Assembly: GCA_024516155.1 (NCBI GenBank)
Contig: JAJJXM010000001.1
Coordinates: 930,001 to 994,000 of the forward strand
Length of the DNA: 64,000 nt
Direction of reading: 5' to 3'
From: Pyronema omphalodes
Taxonomy: Eukaryota; Ascomycota; Pezizomycetes; Pezizales; Pyronemataceae
The notes beneath the pieces are model-generated. The model was given only the letters and a program-made list of their open reading frames with translations, made no database searches and was not told where the DNA came from. A program made the translations under genes and the position numbers. Positions 41,738-53,696 of the stretch are shown piece by piece (the first letter of the stretch is position 1; every line of letters begins with the position of its first letter).

Positions 41738-43816
41738 TTGGTGTTGTTTGATGTTGTGTGTCGGTAGGTACCGGTTGCGGTTTTCAGAGTTTCGAAGAGA
41801 TTTCTGCGATATTGATGATGCCGATGAAGAGGAAGAGGAAGAAGGAGAAGAGAGGGGGATTTAATATCTTATGGATGAGGAGGCATGAGGCGATCAATTG
41901 AATAAATAATAGAATACTCTTCATGATATCATTGAAGATGAAGAATATCAGTTAATAGAAATATAAACTCGGATACGATGAAAATGGAATATGCACGACA
42001 TGTCCGAGATGTTTGCTACAAATTATTCTAAAAAATAAGATATCGCGAGTTGCAAAAGAGAAATGGCGAACCCAGAGAAAGATAGAAACAGAAGTTCTGC
42101 TTAATAGAGAAAAAGTGAATAATAGCTTAAGGCTTCGTATTAGCTCCTTGAGTCTTCTAGATTCTTGATCTCTGGCTCTCGTCGTCAGTTGAACCCCCGA
42201 CGAAATGAACCGCCAGGTTATCGGAGAGCACTCTCCCGACGCGGTTTTCATAGAAAAGCAAACCATAGAATTATGAACTGTCATAGAAAGATGATGATTA
42301 GATATCGAAGAGAAGCATCGATGATCACTCAGAAAGAAGGTAAGAAAAAGCCAAACATCAAGATTGTCATACCCTACTTTTTTCTTTGCCGGGCAGATTG
42401 TACAAGCTTGGGAGATTAAGGGGTCTCACCAGGTGGGTTGGATCACGAGGACGGGATTCGGATACCGTTTACCCTGTATGGGCCTCTCACACTTATAGGC
42501 AGAGAAACAGAGAAATTGAGGGCTACATCGAACGTAGGCCATATTTTGGTTTGTCAGAGGAAGAAGGGAGAGTAGAAAGTGCCAAGAGAGTAAGAAAAGC
42601 ATTGCCACGCCATCATGCAGTGGTAAAATGGTAAGGCGTGGTTTAAGAATGGATAGAAATAAATCAAGCAATGACAAAATGACGAAAGAGAGAAATTTAA
42701 ATCAAATCAAGATAAAAGATAAAGGCGAGGAGGACACGCCGCGTTCACGGAGCTATCATCGAAAACGTTGGAAGACCCATAGTGGACTGAGGGTGTAGGC
42801 AACAGCGAAAAATATTCAGTAATGCTAGCTCTTCAACATTCGATGAATAGCAGACTCCCTTAGAAGAGAAGGAGAACTTCTTAAGTAGGACATTATAACT
42901 TAAAGTTGGCACAAACAAATTCAAGATTCAGACACATGCTGTCAATCGCACCAGGGTTAGGGCTGCACGTACCCGGCTTCACAAGGAACTCTGCATCATA
43001 TATCGTCCTATTAGCTCTCGGCTTAACCGTCTAGAAAACACTACAATATTCCCTTCAAGTTTCTTGCGTAGTATTGGATGTTTGATAGCTTTCATAATGT
43101 GCGATGATCATGGAATCTGTGGTGCCTCGCCCTAAGTTGTTATCCGATTGAATTCGACCAGAAAGTTGCTCGTTCCGGGTAACGCAAGAACAAGTACAGG
43201 AAACTTGATGTGATATATTACCGCATAAAACTAGAGCAGTGAAGCATGGAATGGAACTTTGAAAACTGTATATAGTTAAACAGCTCTAAATTGTATGAAT
43301 CGTGTATTGTCTCAAGTGTCTGGAGTTCGCTAATACCTGCCAACAAATGTTTCAAATATGCATACTGTAGTTGTGTATAATATACTCTAGAACAATGCAT
43401 AAAATATTTCTTGTGTAGTTAAACTGATCGCTATTGCAGTTGTGTTGTTGTTTCGAGCTAAGGACAACCGTTAGAGAGTTGCGGGAGAGGCAAAGGAGAG
43501 TTGTTTTTCCATCTTCCTGGCCAAGGAAAACAATATCTGGATATATTATTTTTATTATAATCAAACGACTTATTTACCGAGAAGCGGATGTGAAGGGCCA
43601 AGGCACAACCGATAATTTCTGGGCGCCTGTCGCACATCCAGGATCCCGGCACCAATCCCTTCACGAACAGCGTCTAAGTATGGTGTCCATACATCACGCT
43701 AACTCTACACGCTAACTTTATTTCTGCCCTGTCCAGTCCTGTCAGCTTTCAAATCTTCTCCGCGAAACCCCAAGATCCTCCCAACAATCAATAAATTACA
43801 ACAACAACACCGCACA
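41738..43816. other. Gene-poor AT-rich region
   Basis: 2.1 kb with GA-rich leader sequence near 41830 and a short inverted repeat (ccacgcc/ggcgtgg) at about 42607-42643. Several frames up to 110 codons lack protein-like composition. The last 150 bp are the EFG1 leader. Confidence 0.5.
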
Positions 43817-44524
43817 ATGCCCGCTCCACGCCGTATCAAAACTAGTTACAACGCACGTACGAAATCCGGTCATACATTAAAGAAGAAGATCCGCGATGCC
43901 GAACGTCTCCTCTCCCGTCCTTCGCTACCCGCCGATAAGAAAATCGAGACTGAGCGCGCGCTCGCTGCTTGGAAATTGGAATTAGAGGCTGCGACAAAGT
44001 CGAGAATAGAACATAAGATGGATCAGAAGTATCGTATGGTGAAATTCTTCGGTGGGTTATCTTAGACATCCTGTGCGGAGGATGTAGACTGATTTTGGAT
44101 AGAGAGAAAAAAGATCCAGCGCGAACTTAGCAGGGTTAGGAAGAAGGCTGCGGCTTGTGAGGGAAAGGTACCGAAGGAACTTAAGGATAGCATTCATGCC
44201 CAGGAAGTCCTTCTGAACTACACTCTACATTACCCTAAGGGAGAGGTCTACATCAGCGCGCTTAAGGACTTGGGAGAGAACATCGAGGGGGCTAAGAGAC
44301 GGGAGGAAATCAAGAAGGATATTTCACGGAGGATGAAGAAGGGGACTCTCGGAGCACCGACTCAAGACGATGACGAGGAAATGGAGGAGGCCGAGGAGAC
44401 AGAGAAGGCCGCACCCACGACGAAAGCAAAGGCCGACAAACCCCGCGCACCTGGCAAGAAGAACAGATGGGGCGAGAAAACCGAGGTGGAAACAATCGAA
44501 AACGACGATTTCTTTGAGTTTTAA
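43817..44524 (+). CDS. EFG1: rRNA-processing protein Efg1
   Basis: Nucleolar factor of the small-subunit processome, required for 18S rRNA maturation. Exons 43817-44051 and 44103-44524 (51-bp intron, GTGGGT...GGATAG) give 218 aa. The N-terminus APRRIKTSYNARTKSGHTLK leads into the conserved KKKIRDAERLLSRPSLPADK. A coiled-coil region follows (LAAWKLELEAATKSRIEHKM), and across the splice VKFFERKKIQREL. Then come YTLHYPKGEVYISAL and an acidic/basic tail ending NRWGEKTEVETIENDDFFEF, which is characteristic of fungal Efg1. Length is typical. It should not be confused with the unrelated APSES regulator that shares the name in Candida. The 5' leader carries ACAACA repeats next to the ATG. Confidence 0.93.
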
Positions 44525-44804
44525 TTTGGGAACGTACAAAAGTTTATCTTTGGCATGCTTTACCGGCGTTTTTCTTTTGGGGGCTTACTTAGACGGAATG
44601 TATTATGGTCGATGTATTAAGTAATGGAACTTGCGTGAGCGCTGCACTGTTGATTTCCATAAATTCTTATAGTGTCTTTTCTCAAATCCAACACAATGCT
44701 AACAAATCTTTACCAAGCCCAATGAATCCCCAAATATCCAACATCCAATGCTAACAAATCTTCACCAAACCCGATGAATTCCCAAACACCCAACCCCCAA
44801 CCCC

Positions 44805-45437
44805 TCAGGCCGTCGCCCCCTCCCCCTCCCTCTCCACCGCCCCCGTCCCCTCCTCCCCCAACATCCTCCCCCCAACCACCGGCGCCTCACAAGCCGTCAA
44901 CACAAAACACATCCTAGCCCAACCCTCCCCGACATTCCTCCACGCATGCATAGTAGCTCTCTGCACCGCCACATCCCCTCTCCCCATCCTTCTTTTCTCC
45001 CCCGAATCCAACTCCAACTCAACCTCCCCCTCTAGTACAATCCCATAATCCAGACTAACGGTTCTATGCATAATCGGCTCGCTACCTGGTGCGAATTCTA
45101 CAATCCTGCACACGGTACCATTGGGGATTGCAAGGCTGGACGACTGGGAGGGCTGGGAGGGCTGGGAGGGCTGGGAGGGCTGGGAGGGCTGGGAGGGTTG
45201 GGATGGTTGGGATGGTTGGGAGAGTCGGGAAAGTTGCATGCCATAAGAAACAATATCTTCATCATTACTAATAGAAGCGGGGAAACCACTGGTGGTATAG
45301 TTCAGGGTGAAGTTTAGACCGGGGACAACTTCGTGGGTCGGAACTGTCTCTGGAAGTTGGGTGGAGAAGATTGCTTGGCCGGTTTCGTTGTGGGTTGTGA
45401 TTAGACGTTGGATTGGGCGGAGGTGGGTTTCGGCCAT
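44805..45437 (-). CDS. Cupin-domain protein with Ser-Gln-Pro repeat
   Basis: Intronless, 210 aa. The C-terminal half is a Cupin_2 barrel: CRIVEFAPGSEPIMHRTVSL, DYGIVLEGEVELELDSGEK, and GRGDVAVQRATMHAWRNVGE. Metal-binding His residues fit the two cupin motifs only partly (MHRT in the first, HAW in the second), so enzymatic activity is uncertain. The N-terminal half (MAETHLRPIQRLITTHNETG...) is a family-typical strand region. Between them, about residues 74-98 are a Ser-Gln-Pro repeat from a 9-bp minisatellite (complement at about 45140-45225). Fungal relatives are often small cupins of secondary metabolism or unknown role. The downstream end runs into C-rich sequence; start at MAETHLRP. Confidence 0.8.
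   Translation of the reverse strand: MAETHLRPIQRLITTHNETGQAIFSTQLPETVPTHEVVPGLNFTLNYTTSGFPASISNDEDIVSYGMQLSRLSQPSQPSQPSQPSQPSQPSQPSQPSQSSSLAIPNGTVCRIVEFAPGSEPIMHRTVSLDYGIVLEGEVELELDSGEKRRMGRGDVAVQRATMHAWRNVGEGWARMCFVLTACEAPVVGGRMLGEEGTGAVEREGEGATA
45138..45226. repeat. 9-bp coding minisatellite (gggagggct)n
   Basis: Tandem copies of gggagggct, degenerating to gggatggtt, lie in frame inside the cupin gene and encode Ser-Gln-Pro repeats on the minus strand. Confidence 0.9.
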
Positions 45438-46268
45438 TGGGAGGGGGGATGGGGAGGGAGGGGGGAGTTGGGATGGGGAGTTGGGATGGGGAGTTGGGAT
45501 GGGGAGTTGGGATGGGTGATGAAGGATAGATGGTAATGTGGATTGGGATGGGGATTGGATGGGATGGATAGGATGAAGATAAAGATGGCAGACGAGAAGT
45601 TGGTGATGATATATTTTGGGGAAGGTGGGGGGAGGGGAGAGGGGGGGGGGGGGGGGTGATAGCTTTCAAACTGCGGGGTGATAGACAGACTGTCAGTTTA
45701 GCTATCAGATAGCTAGGATATCTAGTTGTATCCATCTGCAGGAAGCCTTAAAGCTTTAAAGCGTTGTACATATGGTGTCCATATATAAGCCAGCTGCCTG
45801 CATATTCGCAGCTATGGTGGGATAGACGGAAATAGAATCGGGCCTACGGAAACTCGTCATATGTATGCAGAACCATACGATACATTAGATAAAACAGATA
45901 CACCTGATGATTACCTATATATGTACCGTCCTATATATTCCTCAATGCTTCACTTCACATCAACTTCTCAATTTAACTTACCCCTAGTTTAGCCTTTATA
46001 ACAATCATATATTGTACTTTAAAATATCCAATGCTGATCGATAATTAAGGACCCACTTCTTGATACTTACAGTCTATCATCATTAAAGCCCCCCCCCCTC
46101 CCACAAGGAAAATCAGGATTGAGCGATCCATAATAATCCTCATGTAATAAAACTTTTATCTTCCCTTCCCTTCGATTTATCGACCCAACAAACATCCAGC
46201 CCCTCATCCCTCCTCCTTGATATCAATTATTTTACCAATATCAAGTACATTGCTTATTAAACAACCAG
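45438..46268. other. Intergenic with minisatellites, cupin to 5S
   Basis: Has 'gttgggatggggag' repeats (45466-45520), 'gggatgggat' repeats, a poly(G) run (about 45637-45656) and a short poly(C) (46087). Otherwise AT-rich; no gene. Confidence 0.6.
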
Positions 46269-46383
46269 CTACGGTCATAGAATCATGAATACAACGCATC
46301 CCGTCCGCTCTGCGCTATTTAAGCATGATATCGTCCGGCTAGTACTGTCGTGGGTGACCAGACGGGAATCCCGGATACTGTAG
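46269..46383 (+). rRNA. 5S ribosomal RNA (dispersed single gene)
   Basis: 115 bp. The ends pair as CTACGGT/ACTGTAG, forming helix I. The body has the conserved 5S blocks GCATCCCGTCCGCTCTGC, GGCTAGTACTGTCGTGGGTG and ACCAGACGGGAATCCCGG, which include the internal Pol III control region. A run of ten T at 46384-46393 is the terminator. A lone copy outside the rDNA array is typical of Pezizomycotina. The 5' end could be off by a few bases. Confidence 0.93.
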
Positions 46384-46818
46384 TTTTTTTTTTCCCCCTG
46401 TGAACAACTATGTAACTCTTTTTGTCATCAAGATTTTTTGTTTTCGTTCCATTTTGACGACTGGATGAAGTTTTCTTGAGAAGAGCGCGGAAATTTTGGG
46501 GTTTTTGTTTTTTTCTCTGATGGAAGTTGGATTGGATTGGATGTCATTGGATTGGGTTGGATTGGATTGGATTGGATTGGATTGGATTGGATTGGATTGG
46601 ATTGGATTGGATTGGGTTGGGTTGGGTTGATGGGCCAATTAGCGGCTTATGAGGTATCTACTACCAACGACTTCAATTGAGGCGTATGGCTATGTAAACC
46701 TCGATAAACTTATGTCAACGTCTTATGGTATACTGTAATAACTACTTACAACCCCAACCTTTCCATTGTCTTCTCTGCATGCTTCAAAATTTGATATCTA
46801 TCTATCTTCTTCCTCTTC
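46384..46818. other. Intergenic 5S-MEMO, with CCAAT-type array
   Basis: Begins with the 5S T-run terminator; the (ATTGG)n array is described separately; remainder AT-rich, containing the MEMO-family 3' flank. Confidence 0.6.
46526..46628. repeat. (ATTGG)n pentanucleotide array
   Basis: About 15-18 units of attgg, a few changed to gttgg, nearly uninterrupted. Each unit is the inverse of the CCAAT box recognised by the fungal HAP complex. Lies between the 5S gene and the MEMO-family 3' end. Confidence 0.9.
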
Positions 46819-48022
46819 CTACACCACAGCAAAAGCACTAACATAACTAACACTACTATCACTAACCCTTACAACCTGAGAGCTTTGTTTATATTCCACC
46901 AGGGTAAACCTTCTTTCCTTTCCATCTAGATTCTTCGCAGCTTCTAAAGCAGCCATGATAACCCCCACTGGATGTCTTCCGCAAATCGTATTCTTTGTCT
47001 CGTGTAGATAGTTTGAAAAGTTGTCATGGGAACCGGATAATACTGCGTTGATCCCGGCGAAATCTAGTTCTTTGATGGATTCGTGGATTTCGTGGGGACC
47101 TGGTGGAAGGCTGGATCGAGAGAGATGGTAGGATTCGGGAGTTTCGTCGGGGCGGCAACAGGAGGGGAGGGTTTTGTAGTAGTGGGTATATTGGAAGCGG
47201 GTACCCCTGTTTTTCGTTAAAAAAAAATATTAGCTCCAAATATAGACATGGTGGAGATATAATGGATAAAACTTACCAGTGACAGAAATCGGTGGAAATA
47301 ACGAAGGCGTTTTCTGGGTTGATGACATAGTTGGCTAGGATTTCACCATACGCTTTTTCGGATGCGTCGGAGATGTTGCCGATCATTATGGGCACTATTT
47401 TTATGGTATCGACTTTGTTGGCGTTGGATAATAGTTTGTATATGTAAGGAAGTTGCATTTCTATGCTGTGTTCGCGCTCGTCTTCGGATTTTGACATCCA
47501 GTCGAATTTTGGGGTTTGGGTTTGGCTTAGCTCGGCGAGACAGTTTTTGTCGAGGGTTAGGTTGCCGAGAGGTGTGGCGTAGTAGTCGCAGGCTGAAAGT
47601 TTGCAGTTGGTGAAGTAAACGTGGTGGGAGGGACCGAGGATGAAGATACGTTTTCTATGATTCAGATTTAGTTTGTAAGTTAATGGTTCAAACTTTATTC
47701 GGAGCTCAGGGCAAGGGAATTACACTGTGGATAAATCAAGCGATTTATAGGCCCATCCAGCAGGTGCTCCTGAGTAGGCGTATCCTGCATGTCTGTTCTC
47801 GGAGCTTTGGTTAGCTACCCGATAGCTATTAAGTAGCTAGGGAGAGCTTTACGGAGTGATGATAACTCTAGCTCCAGGCAGAGGAAGCTCAGAGGGTTTG
47901 ATGTTTCCAATATTCTCGTCGCGATTAACTCCTTGAAGCCAGGTTTCGAGCTGACTGTTTAATTCCGGACCGTTCTTCGTGTACCATGCGTTGTCGGCAT
48001 GGGTAGCTCTGCGGGTTGTCAT
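46819..48022 (-). CDS. MEMO1/Mho1 family protein
   Basis: Homologue of human MEMO1 and yeast Mho1, related in fold to class III dioxygenases. Minus-strand exons 47853-48022, 47724-47792, 47277-47654 and 46819-47206 give 334 aa; introns are 60, 69 and 70 bp. Family motifs: ATHADNAWY at the start, P-HAGYAYSG (H58) across the first splice, GPSHH (H90, H91), TPLGNLTLD, HSIEMQLPYIYKLL, and DFCHWGTRF (H205). The histidines align with the metal ligands of MEMO1. The C-terminus KQSSQVVRVSDSSVSYVSA is diagnostic. MEMO proteins act in cytoskeletal signalling and copper/redox handling in animals; the fungal role is unclear. The ATG at 48022 was taken instead of an upstream one at 48205, whose extension is not conserved in kind. 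Confidence 0.92.
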
Positions 48023-49928
48023 GACGGTTTGGATACGAGTTTGAGAGGTAAAGATTTGAAGAACGTAGCTATTGTATTTAGCTTCGACTATATCTGTGTA
48101 ATGAGGGGAAGGCGGGGAAGAAGTGGGGTTGTAGTTCAGGCAGGCAGACAGGCAGAATGACCTGAAACCGGGACCGGGAGATCGGTTACATTTAACGTGA
48201 GCCAAGGGAGCTTGAGCGCTCCTGACCTTCCGCGGCTAGATAAGCGATATTTCCAACTCTAAGCGCGTTGGTGTTAGACTTCCCGCTTCCGCATGGTCCC
48301 ATTCTTGAGCCTCATCGCTTCTGGTGGCAGAAAATCATGCATGGAGCGATTGTTCCGCCGGGGCATTATTATTGCTCCTGGTGAAGGTGGAGAGGGTGGA
48401 GTGCATGAGTGCATTGGAGTGGAGACCATGCATCAGTGGGGAGGGGGAGCAAGCGGTATGCACAGATATAAGATAGATAGCAGTAGTTGAGGAGAGTTTA
48501 GCTGCTGATTTTGCAGAAGAGCATCGACAGATTGGCTGACTCCGCAGACTCGGCAATTTGGCTGACTCCGCACACTTGACAATTTGGCTGACTCCGCAAG
48601 CACTTTACTTATCACACGCAGTCATCCGCTGAGCACACGTAACATGCGAAAAGCCAAGAATAAAAAGCGGCGACTTTGTCTCACCCAATAAGAACATGCA
48701 GGAAAGTATGGAGAAGTAGAGTGCGTAATCGAGAAATTGCTTTGTTTATTTATTTATTTTCATCAATTTCAAATTCGATTTCTGTGTAATTTCAATCTAA
48801 GAGTCGATTATCAAGATTGTTATCAGATCCTTTTCTTTGCAAAGCACAAAGCAAGTACCTTTAACGAGCTCTGGAGTTGACCTCTTCTTGAGAAAACACC
48901 GAGCAACACCGAGCAACACCGAGTAAACCCCACGGCAACACCACGGCAACACAGAAACTCCAAAACGGTCATCCGCAACTTATCCGCAACCTGTCCGCAA
49001 CATCTCCCTCCGTCCATCACGAAATCTCACCGTTGCTGCTATTGAGTGTACTTGTGTCCTCAACTCAATAATTATAATATTTTTTAATAATAAAAAAAGA
49101 GAAATTCTCTCACAGCTCTCATGAAAATATCCAGAGCAAACTCATCATCAAGCCACCTTCAAGCTAGCCACTAAGAACTCTTAATCCGAACTCTTTCGAC
49201 TGTGCTTGTCGACACAAGGCTCTACGCCGCTCTACGCCGCTCCTGCTCTTTTCCTGTGATCCAGCCATGAACCTGCGAAGACCCACCACAACAAGCTGCA
49301 GTACTGTCCTATAGGTAAACCCAGCTTTCACCACCATCACCATTGTCCTTTGCACCCCCGAGATCCCACAATAGTCATCCCCCAACCAGCCAGCCAGACA
49401 GACAGCCAGCCAGTCCTGCCATTCTCGATAGCAAGAGCAAGCAAGCCCCCTCTCACTCCCTCCCTCCCCCAAAGTGTGCACTCTCAGTCCTGTTGTCTCC
49501 GTTTCCGCCCATTCACGTTCGTCAAAAATATCCACTTCATCAACGCCGCATTTGCTCCCCTCAACTCCTCAACTCCTCAACTACTCTCTCTTTTTTCTCC
49601 ATTTTTCGTCTGTCTGTCAGTCATTGAGGAGAGTGTCTCTACCTACCCGCAATCCTGCCCCCCCCTCCCTGCCCAACAACAACAACCCTGACAACTGCAA
49701 CAACAACCCCATCTTCAACTTCCACTCAGTTCAGTCAGTCGCCCGTCCGCCCTCGCCCGTCTCCACGCTTGCGCGACTTGACCAATCTCCGCGTGTCCAA
49801 TCCAAGCCCCCCCCCGTCCAGACCGTACCCATCAGTAATCGCGGCCGCTTTTTATCTTCCCCTCCCCCTCCAGTCGCCCGGTGGTTTACATCGTTCACTG
49901 CTCTATCGCCGGCGCGTGCTATCTCACA
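48023..49928. other. Long spacer and leader before the capping triphosphatase
   Basis: 1.9 kb. Contains a 26-bp repeat block (48532-48605), 'caccgagcaa' repeats at about 48897-48925, then a long C/T-rich leader from 49140 on ('caactcct' repeats near 49560) before the ATG. The ORFs in this leader look like UTR noise. Confidence 0.55.
48532..48605. repeat. 26-bp tandem repeat, three copies
   Basis: 'ttggctgactccgca' begins at 48532, 48558 and 48584, spaced 26 bp; each is followed by a related 'gactcggcaat'-like filler. Confidence 0.85.
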
Positions 49929-52900
49929 ATGGATCTCCGTAACATGCTCAACAATGACGTACCCGCAAATCCGGCGGCCGCCTCCTCTCCAGCCTTGAGG
50001 CCTCCTGTTCAGCAGCCTCAACCTCGTCGTCCAGCTCCCCCGCCTTTGGCAGCACCCCATTCGCCCTTTCCTTCACCGGGTCCCCCTACTCGTCCCTACG
50101 GACCTCCCTCGCAACACTCATCACCATATTCCCATCACGCGTCACCACCAGCGTCAAAGGCCTATCCTTTTCCTCCTACGGCCGCGCAATTCCCACAAAC
50201 ACTCCCTGGTCCACCACCACATTCCCCGCACTCACAACACCTTCACCACCAGCACCAACAGCAGCAACACCAACAACAGCAAGGTGGTTATGCTTCTTCA
50301 CCAGGAACCCCACACATTACCCCTCATGGGACTCCACACACGCCTCATCCCTTGAGTACCCATTCAACTATACATAGCAATAGTGCTCCAATGAGTACTG
50401 TAACTCCATCACCACATAGTCAATACCCTCCACCACCTATTCCAGGTCCTCCGAACCAGCAGCACCACTATGATAGACATTCACAACAGCAGCAGCCAAT
50501 ATCACCACTCTCACATTACCCCCCAAATCACCATCCACAGCAGCATGGCTATCCACGACCTTCACCTGTTGGGTCTCCAGTAGATGGTAGACCAGGAATG
50601 TTTGCTCAAGGTCGTGGTACGCCGCATAATATGGAACGCGAAAGGGAACGACGTGATAGGGAAGAGAGAGAAAGGGACATAATAGCTCAGAGACAACGTG
50701 AGCAACGCGAACGTGATATCAGCATCAGTCCTAAAACTAAGGTTCCATATCTGCCAGATCGTGATGAGGCTCATTCGCCGGTACCTAGGAAAGATCATGC
50801 ATATGGTGTGGACTCAATGCCACGAGGAGGAGTCTCGCGACCAAATTCTCAACCTCAGGATCGGTCGCAATACATTCCTACAAAGCAAATGCGTGATCAG
50901 AAAGTACGCGAGTCAAGGGAGCAGCAGCAGCAATTGAAGGATCATCAACATAATCAACAGCGGGAACGGGAACAAAGAGAGCTGAGGGAACAGCAAATGA
51001 GAGAACAAAGGGAGCAACATTTAAGAGAGCAACAGCAACAGCAACAGCAACAGCAGTTGCATGAACAGCGGGAACGGGAAAGAGAGCGGATGAGGGAACA
51101 TGAACAGCGAGAAATAAGGGAGCGAGAAATAAGGGAGCGAGAAATAAGGGAGCGAGAAATAAGGGAGCGAGAAATAAGGGAGCAGGAAAGGGTGCAGCGG
51201 GAAATGAGAGAGAGGAAATTGCATGAGCAGCAACAGCAAAGAGAACAGCAGAGAGAGCAGCAACAAAAGCAAGCACCTCAGATTTCAGAATATTCGCGCT
51301 CGCCTCGTCCCGGCCAAGAACATCAAGCGATAGAAGGGGAGGGGGGTGCCGAGAAGCGAAAATGGAACAGCCCGACACCCGACCGGCATACAAGTAAGCT
51401 TAATGGATCGGGACTGGATCGGAGGGATGACGCGAGTCAAGCCCCACAACATTCTCCGGGCAACAACGCGTCACAAATGTCACCACCATCGACTGCTACT
51501 GCTCCTTCATCCAACCCCAAACCCGCATCACCACCGAGCCCGAAATCACAGCAACCACCAAACAATCAACAACCCCTACGACCTCCGCCCACCCCAACGC
51601 AAATGGTAAACACGTCCGATGGCCAAAGTGGCAGTCCGGGTTCCTCGGGACCGCCTCGCAAACGTCCAAGAGGCGGTGAAGCTCCTATATGGGCACGAAA
51701 AGCTAGTAGGAGCTCCAGCAGCAGTCCCGTTATGGCAGCCCGAAGACAGCCTCCTAATTCTGTTCACGTAGCACCTCAAACACAAACTCCGCGCCCTCCG
51801 CAAGCAACATCACATCCCGCCGCACCACCGCCTACTCATCCTCCAGCATCGCAACAGCAACCACCAATCCATCAACAAGCGAGACCCGCAGCTCCTGCAG
51901 TCCAACCCCCGAATCTACGCGTTCCGTCGGTCCCCCACTCATGGGAACCGAGTATTGTTAATGAGAAACCATACGATGAAATAATCAGAAGAGTTGCAGA
52001 CTTTTTATGGTCTAATGTCATTCTTCGGGATGACCCAGCGTTGGCCAACACCGGACCGGACGCACCAGTCATTGAAATTGAGGCCAAACTTGGCCACATC
52101 ATTGACAAGACTACAAACGACAGATTGCGTTTGCCAATCGCCTCTGAGGCAGTACTCAGTAACGAAGACGGGTTGAGGATGCAGTTTCGCAGTAGCATGA
52201 CTGAGGTATGACGTATAGCTCATCATTTAGGGCCGATCTTTCTAATGACTTGAAACAGCCGCAGCACAGACGCGCCAACGATTTCCTGAACAATGTCCTC
52301 CAGAAGTCCGCGCAAAAGATCCCCGATGCACCGCCGCGAGTACCTTTGACATACAGACACATTAGAGAGGTCGATTCCTTCTATGAATTACCTGCCGATC
52401 AAGTTGGCTCTCTCCCGGAAATTGTCCGCCAAAATCATAATCCTCGGATGCAGATGCGTGTTAGAGTCACAAGGGACCAGAAAACACAGGAAGTGGTGAG
52501 GAAACTCATCAAAACAAGGGTGGCAGATTTAAACATCCACTATCCCTCGGCTTCCTTCGATGTTCGAATAAGTATCAACATTGAAACGCCCTATACCGGA
52601 GATATTGAGGGGCTTGTAGCTATCACGGGTACACCGGGTTCTGGAGATGGTAGTAGAAGCAAAGATCGACTCAGTTATTCCCATCTTGCATACCATGTCG
52701 ACTTGACCCAAGTGACGGATGTAAGTTATATCTAACTTTCCTCTGTTATGCATTCCTAATTTTATTTTAGAAATTTGGCAAGAAGGAGCATGAGCTCGAG
52801 GTAGAAATCAACGGCACCGAGCTTCGGAGACAGGGTCTGCGTGCCAGAGACGGGGAAAGGAATCATTTTGAAAAAATGGTAGAGGGATTTGTGGATAATG

Positions 52901-52932
52901 TTAGGGTGTTGACCAGGCATCTTTCACCATAG
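49929..52932 (+). CDS. mRNA-capping enzyme RNA 5'-triphosphatase (Cet1-like)
   Basis: Metal-dependent triphosphatase that removes the gamma phosphate of nascent mRNA before capping. Exons 49929-52205, 52259-52720 and 52771-52932 (introns 53 and 50 bp) give 966 aa. The first about 690 residues are Pro/Gln/Ser/Arg low-complexity sequence with poly-Gln and a 15-bp repeat (about 51110-51184) encoding Glu-Arg-Glu-Ile-Arg units. The catalytic tunnel domain starts near SVPHSWEPSIVNEKPYDEII. It shows the paired acidic strands IEIEAKLG (about 712) and RISINIETP, then YHVDLTQVTD and the final LEVEINGTEL. These are the glutamates of the Cet1 family. The start MDLRNMLNNDVP lies in good context; an upstream ATG at 49881 is in frame but adds leader-like residues. 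Identity is based on the C-terminal domain. Confidence 0.92.
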
Positions 52933-53696
52933 GGACGCATTTTACGTTCGATTGCATGTGCTGGTAATTTGGAGCGGTGGGTGTTGTTGGTTATGTGTTA
53001 CTTTGTTTTGAGCGATACAGCTTTTTGGCTATTTGAATTTGAATGTTCGCGCAAAATGGCGGTCTTTCTACTGGCATTTTGGCGGACAATAGATGTTGAG
53101 TCTGGGGTATTTTATAAGTTTTGTAGAGAGATGTGCCTTCACTTTCTCGACGTTTACCTGGCGGCGATCAGGTGATGTTAAAATATAAGAGGAATCATTA
53201 GATTCATCCCCACAATTGGAGACGTCCTGCTTATATATGGAAGCGGGATGTCTCCCACTTGTTAGGGCCTTGTTGTTTTTGTAAATTATTTCTAGTGGCA
53301 CAAAATGCATTCTTGGGTAACTTTAAATCACGGGACTTGGAATTATGATGACAACCACCCGGAGAGGTATCTCGCAATAAAAATCCTCTTGACTGGCCCG
53401 TGCACTCGAACATAAATATTGATACCGGGGCCACGGGGTGGCATGGCAGGGTGCACGGACAGTGTAAACTTAGTGCGTTGCCAAGCTCCGCGGGGCATCA
53501 GTAAATTGTGCGCCGGCACAGAGCACTTCCAATTGGCGATACCGAACATTACCACCGCCAGACCGACGCTTCACCATATCGACCTGTTCACCAGAGTCAA
53601 AGGCAGAACCTGCGACCTGACGGTTTGCGGCACATACAACTGTACGATCCAACCTAATCTCAACAACCCGCTTCCTGGCGGGGGACCTATTCAATA
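52933..53696. other. Intergenic capping triphosphatase-COX10
   Basis: 0.76 kb without recognised features; GC content rises towards the COX10 start, marking its promoter or leader. Confidence 0.55.

Noticed and set aside
42606..42643. Inverted repeat ccacgcc...ggcgtgg
   Set aside because: Stem of only seven pairs with a long loop; not distinguishable from chance, and no T-run follows.
45066..45317. Plus-strand Gly-rich frame opposite the cupin gene
   Set aside because: Antisense of the Ser-Gln-Pro minisatellite.
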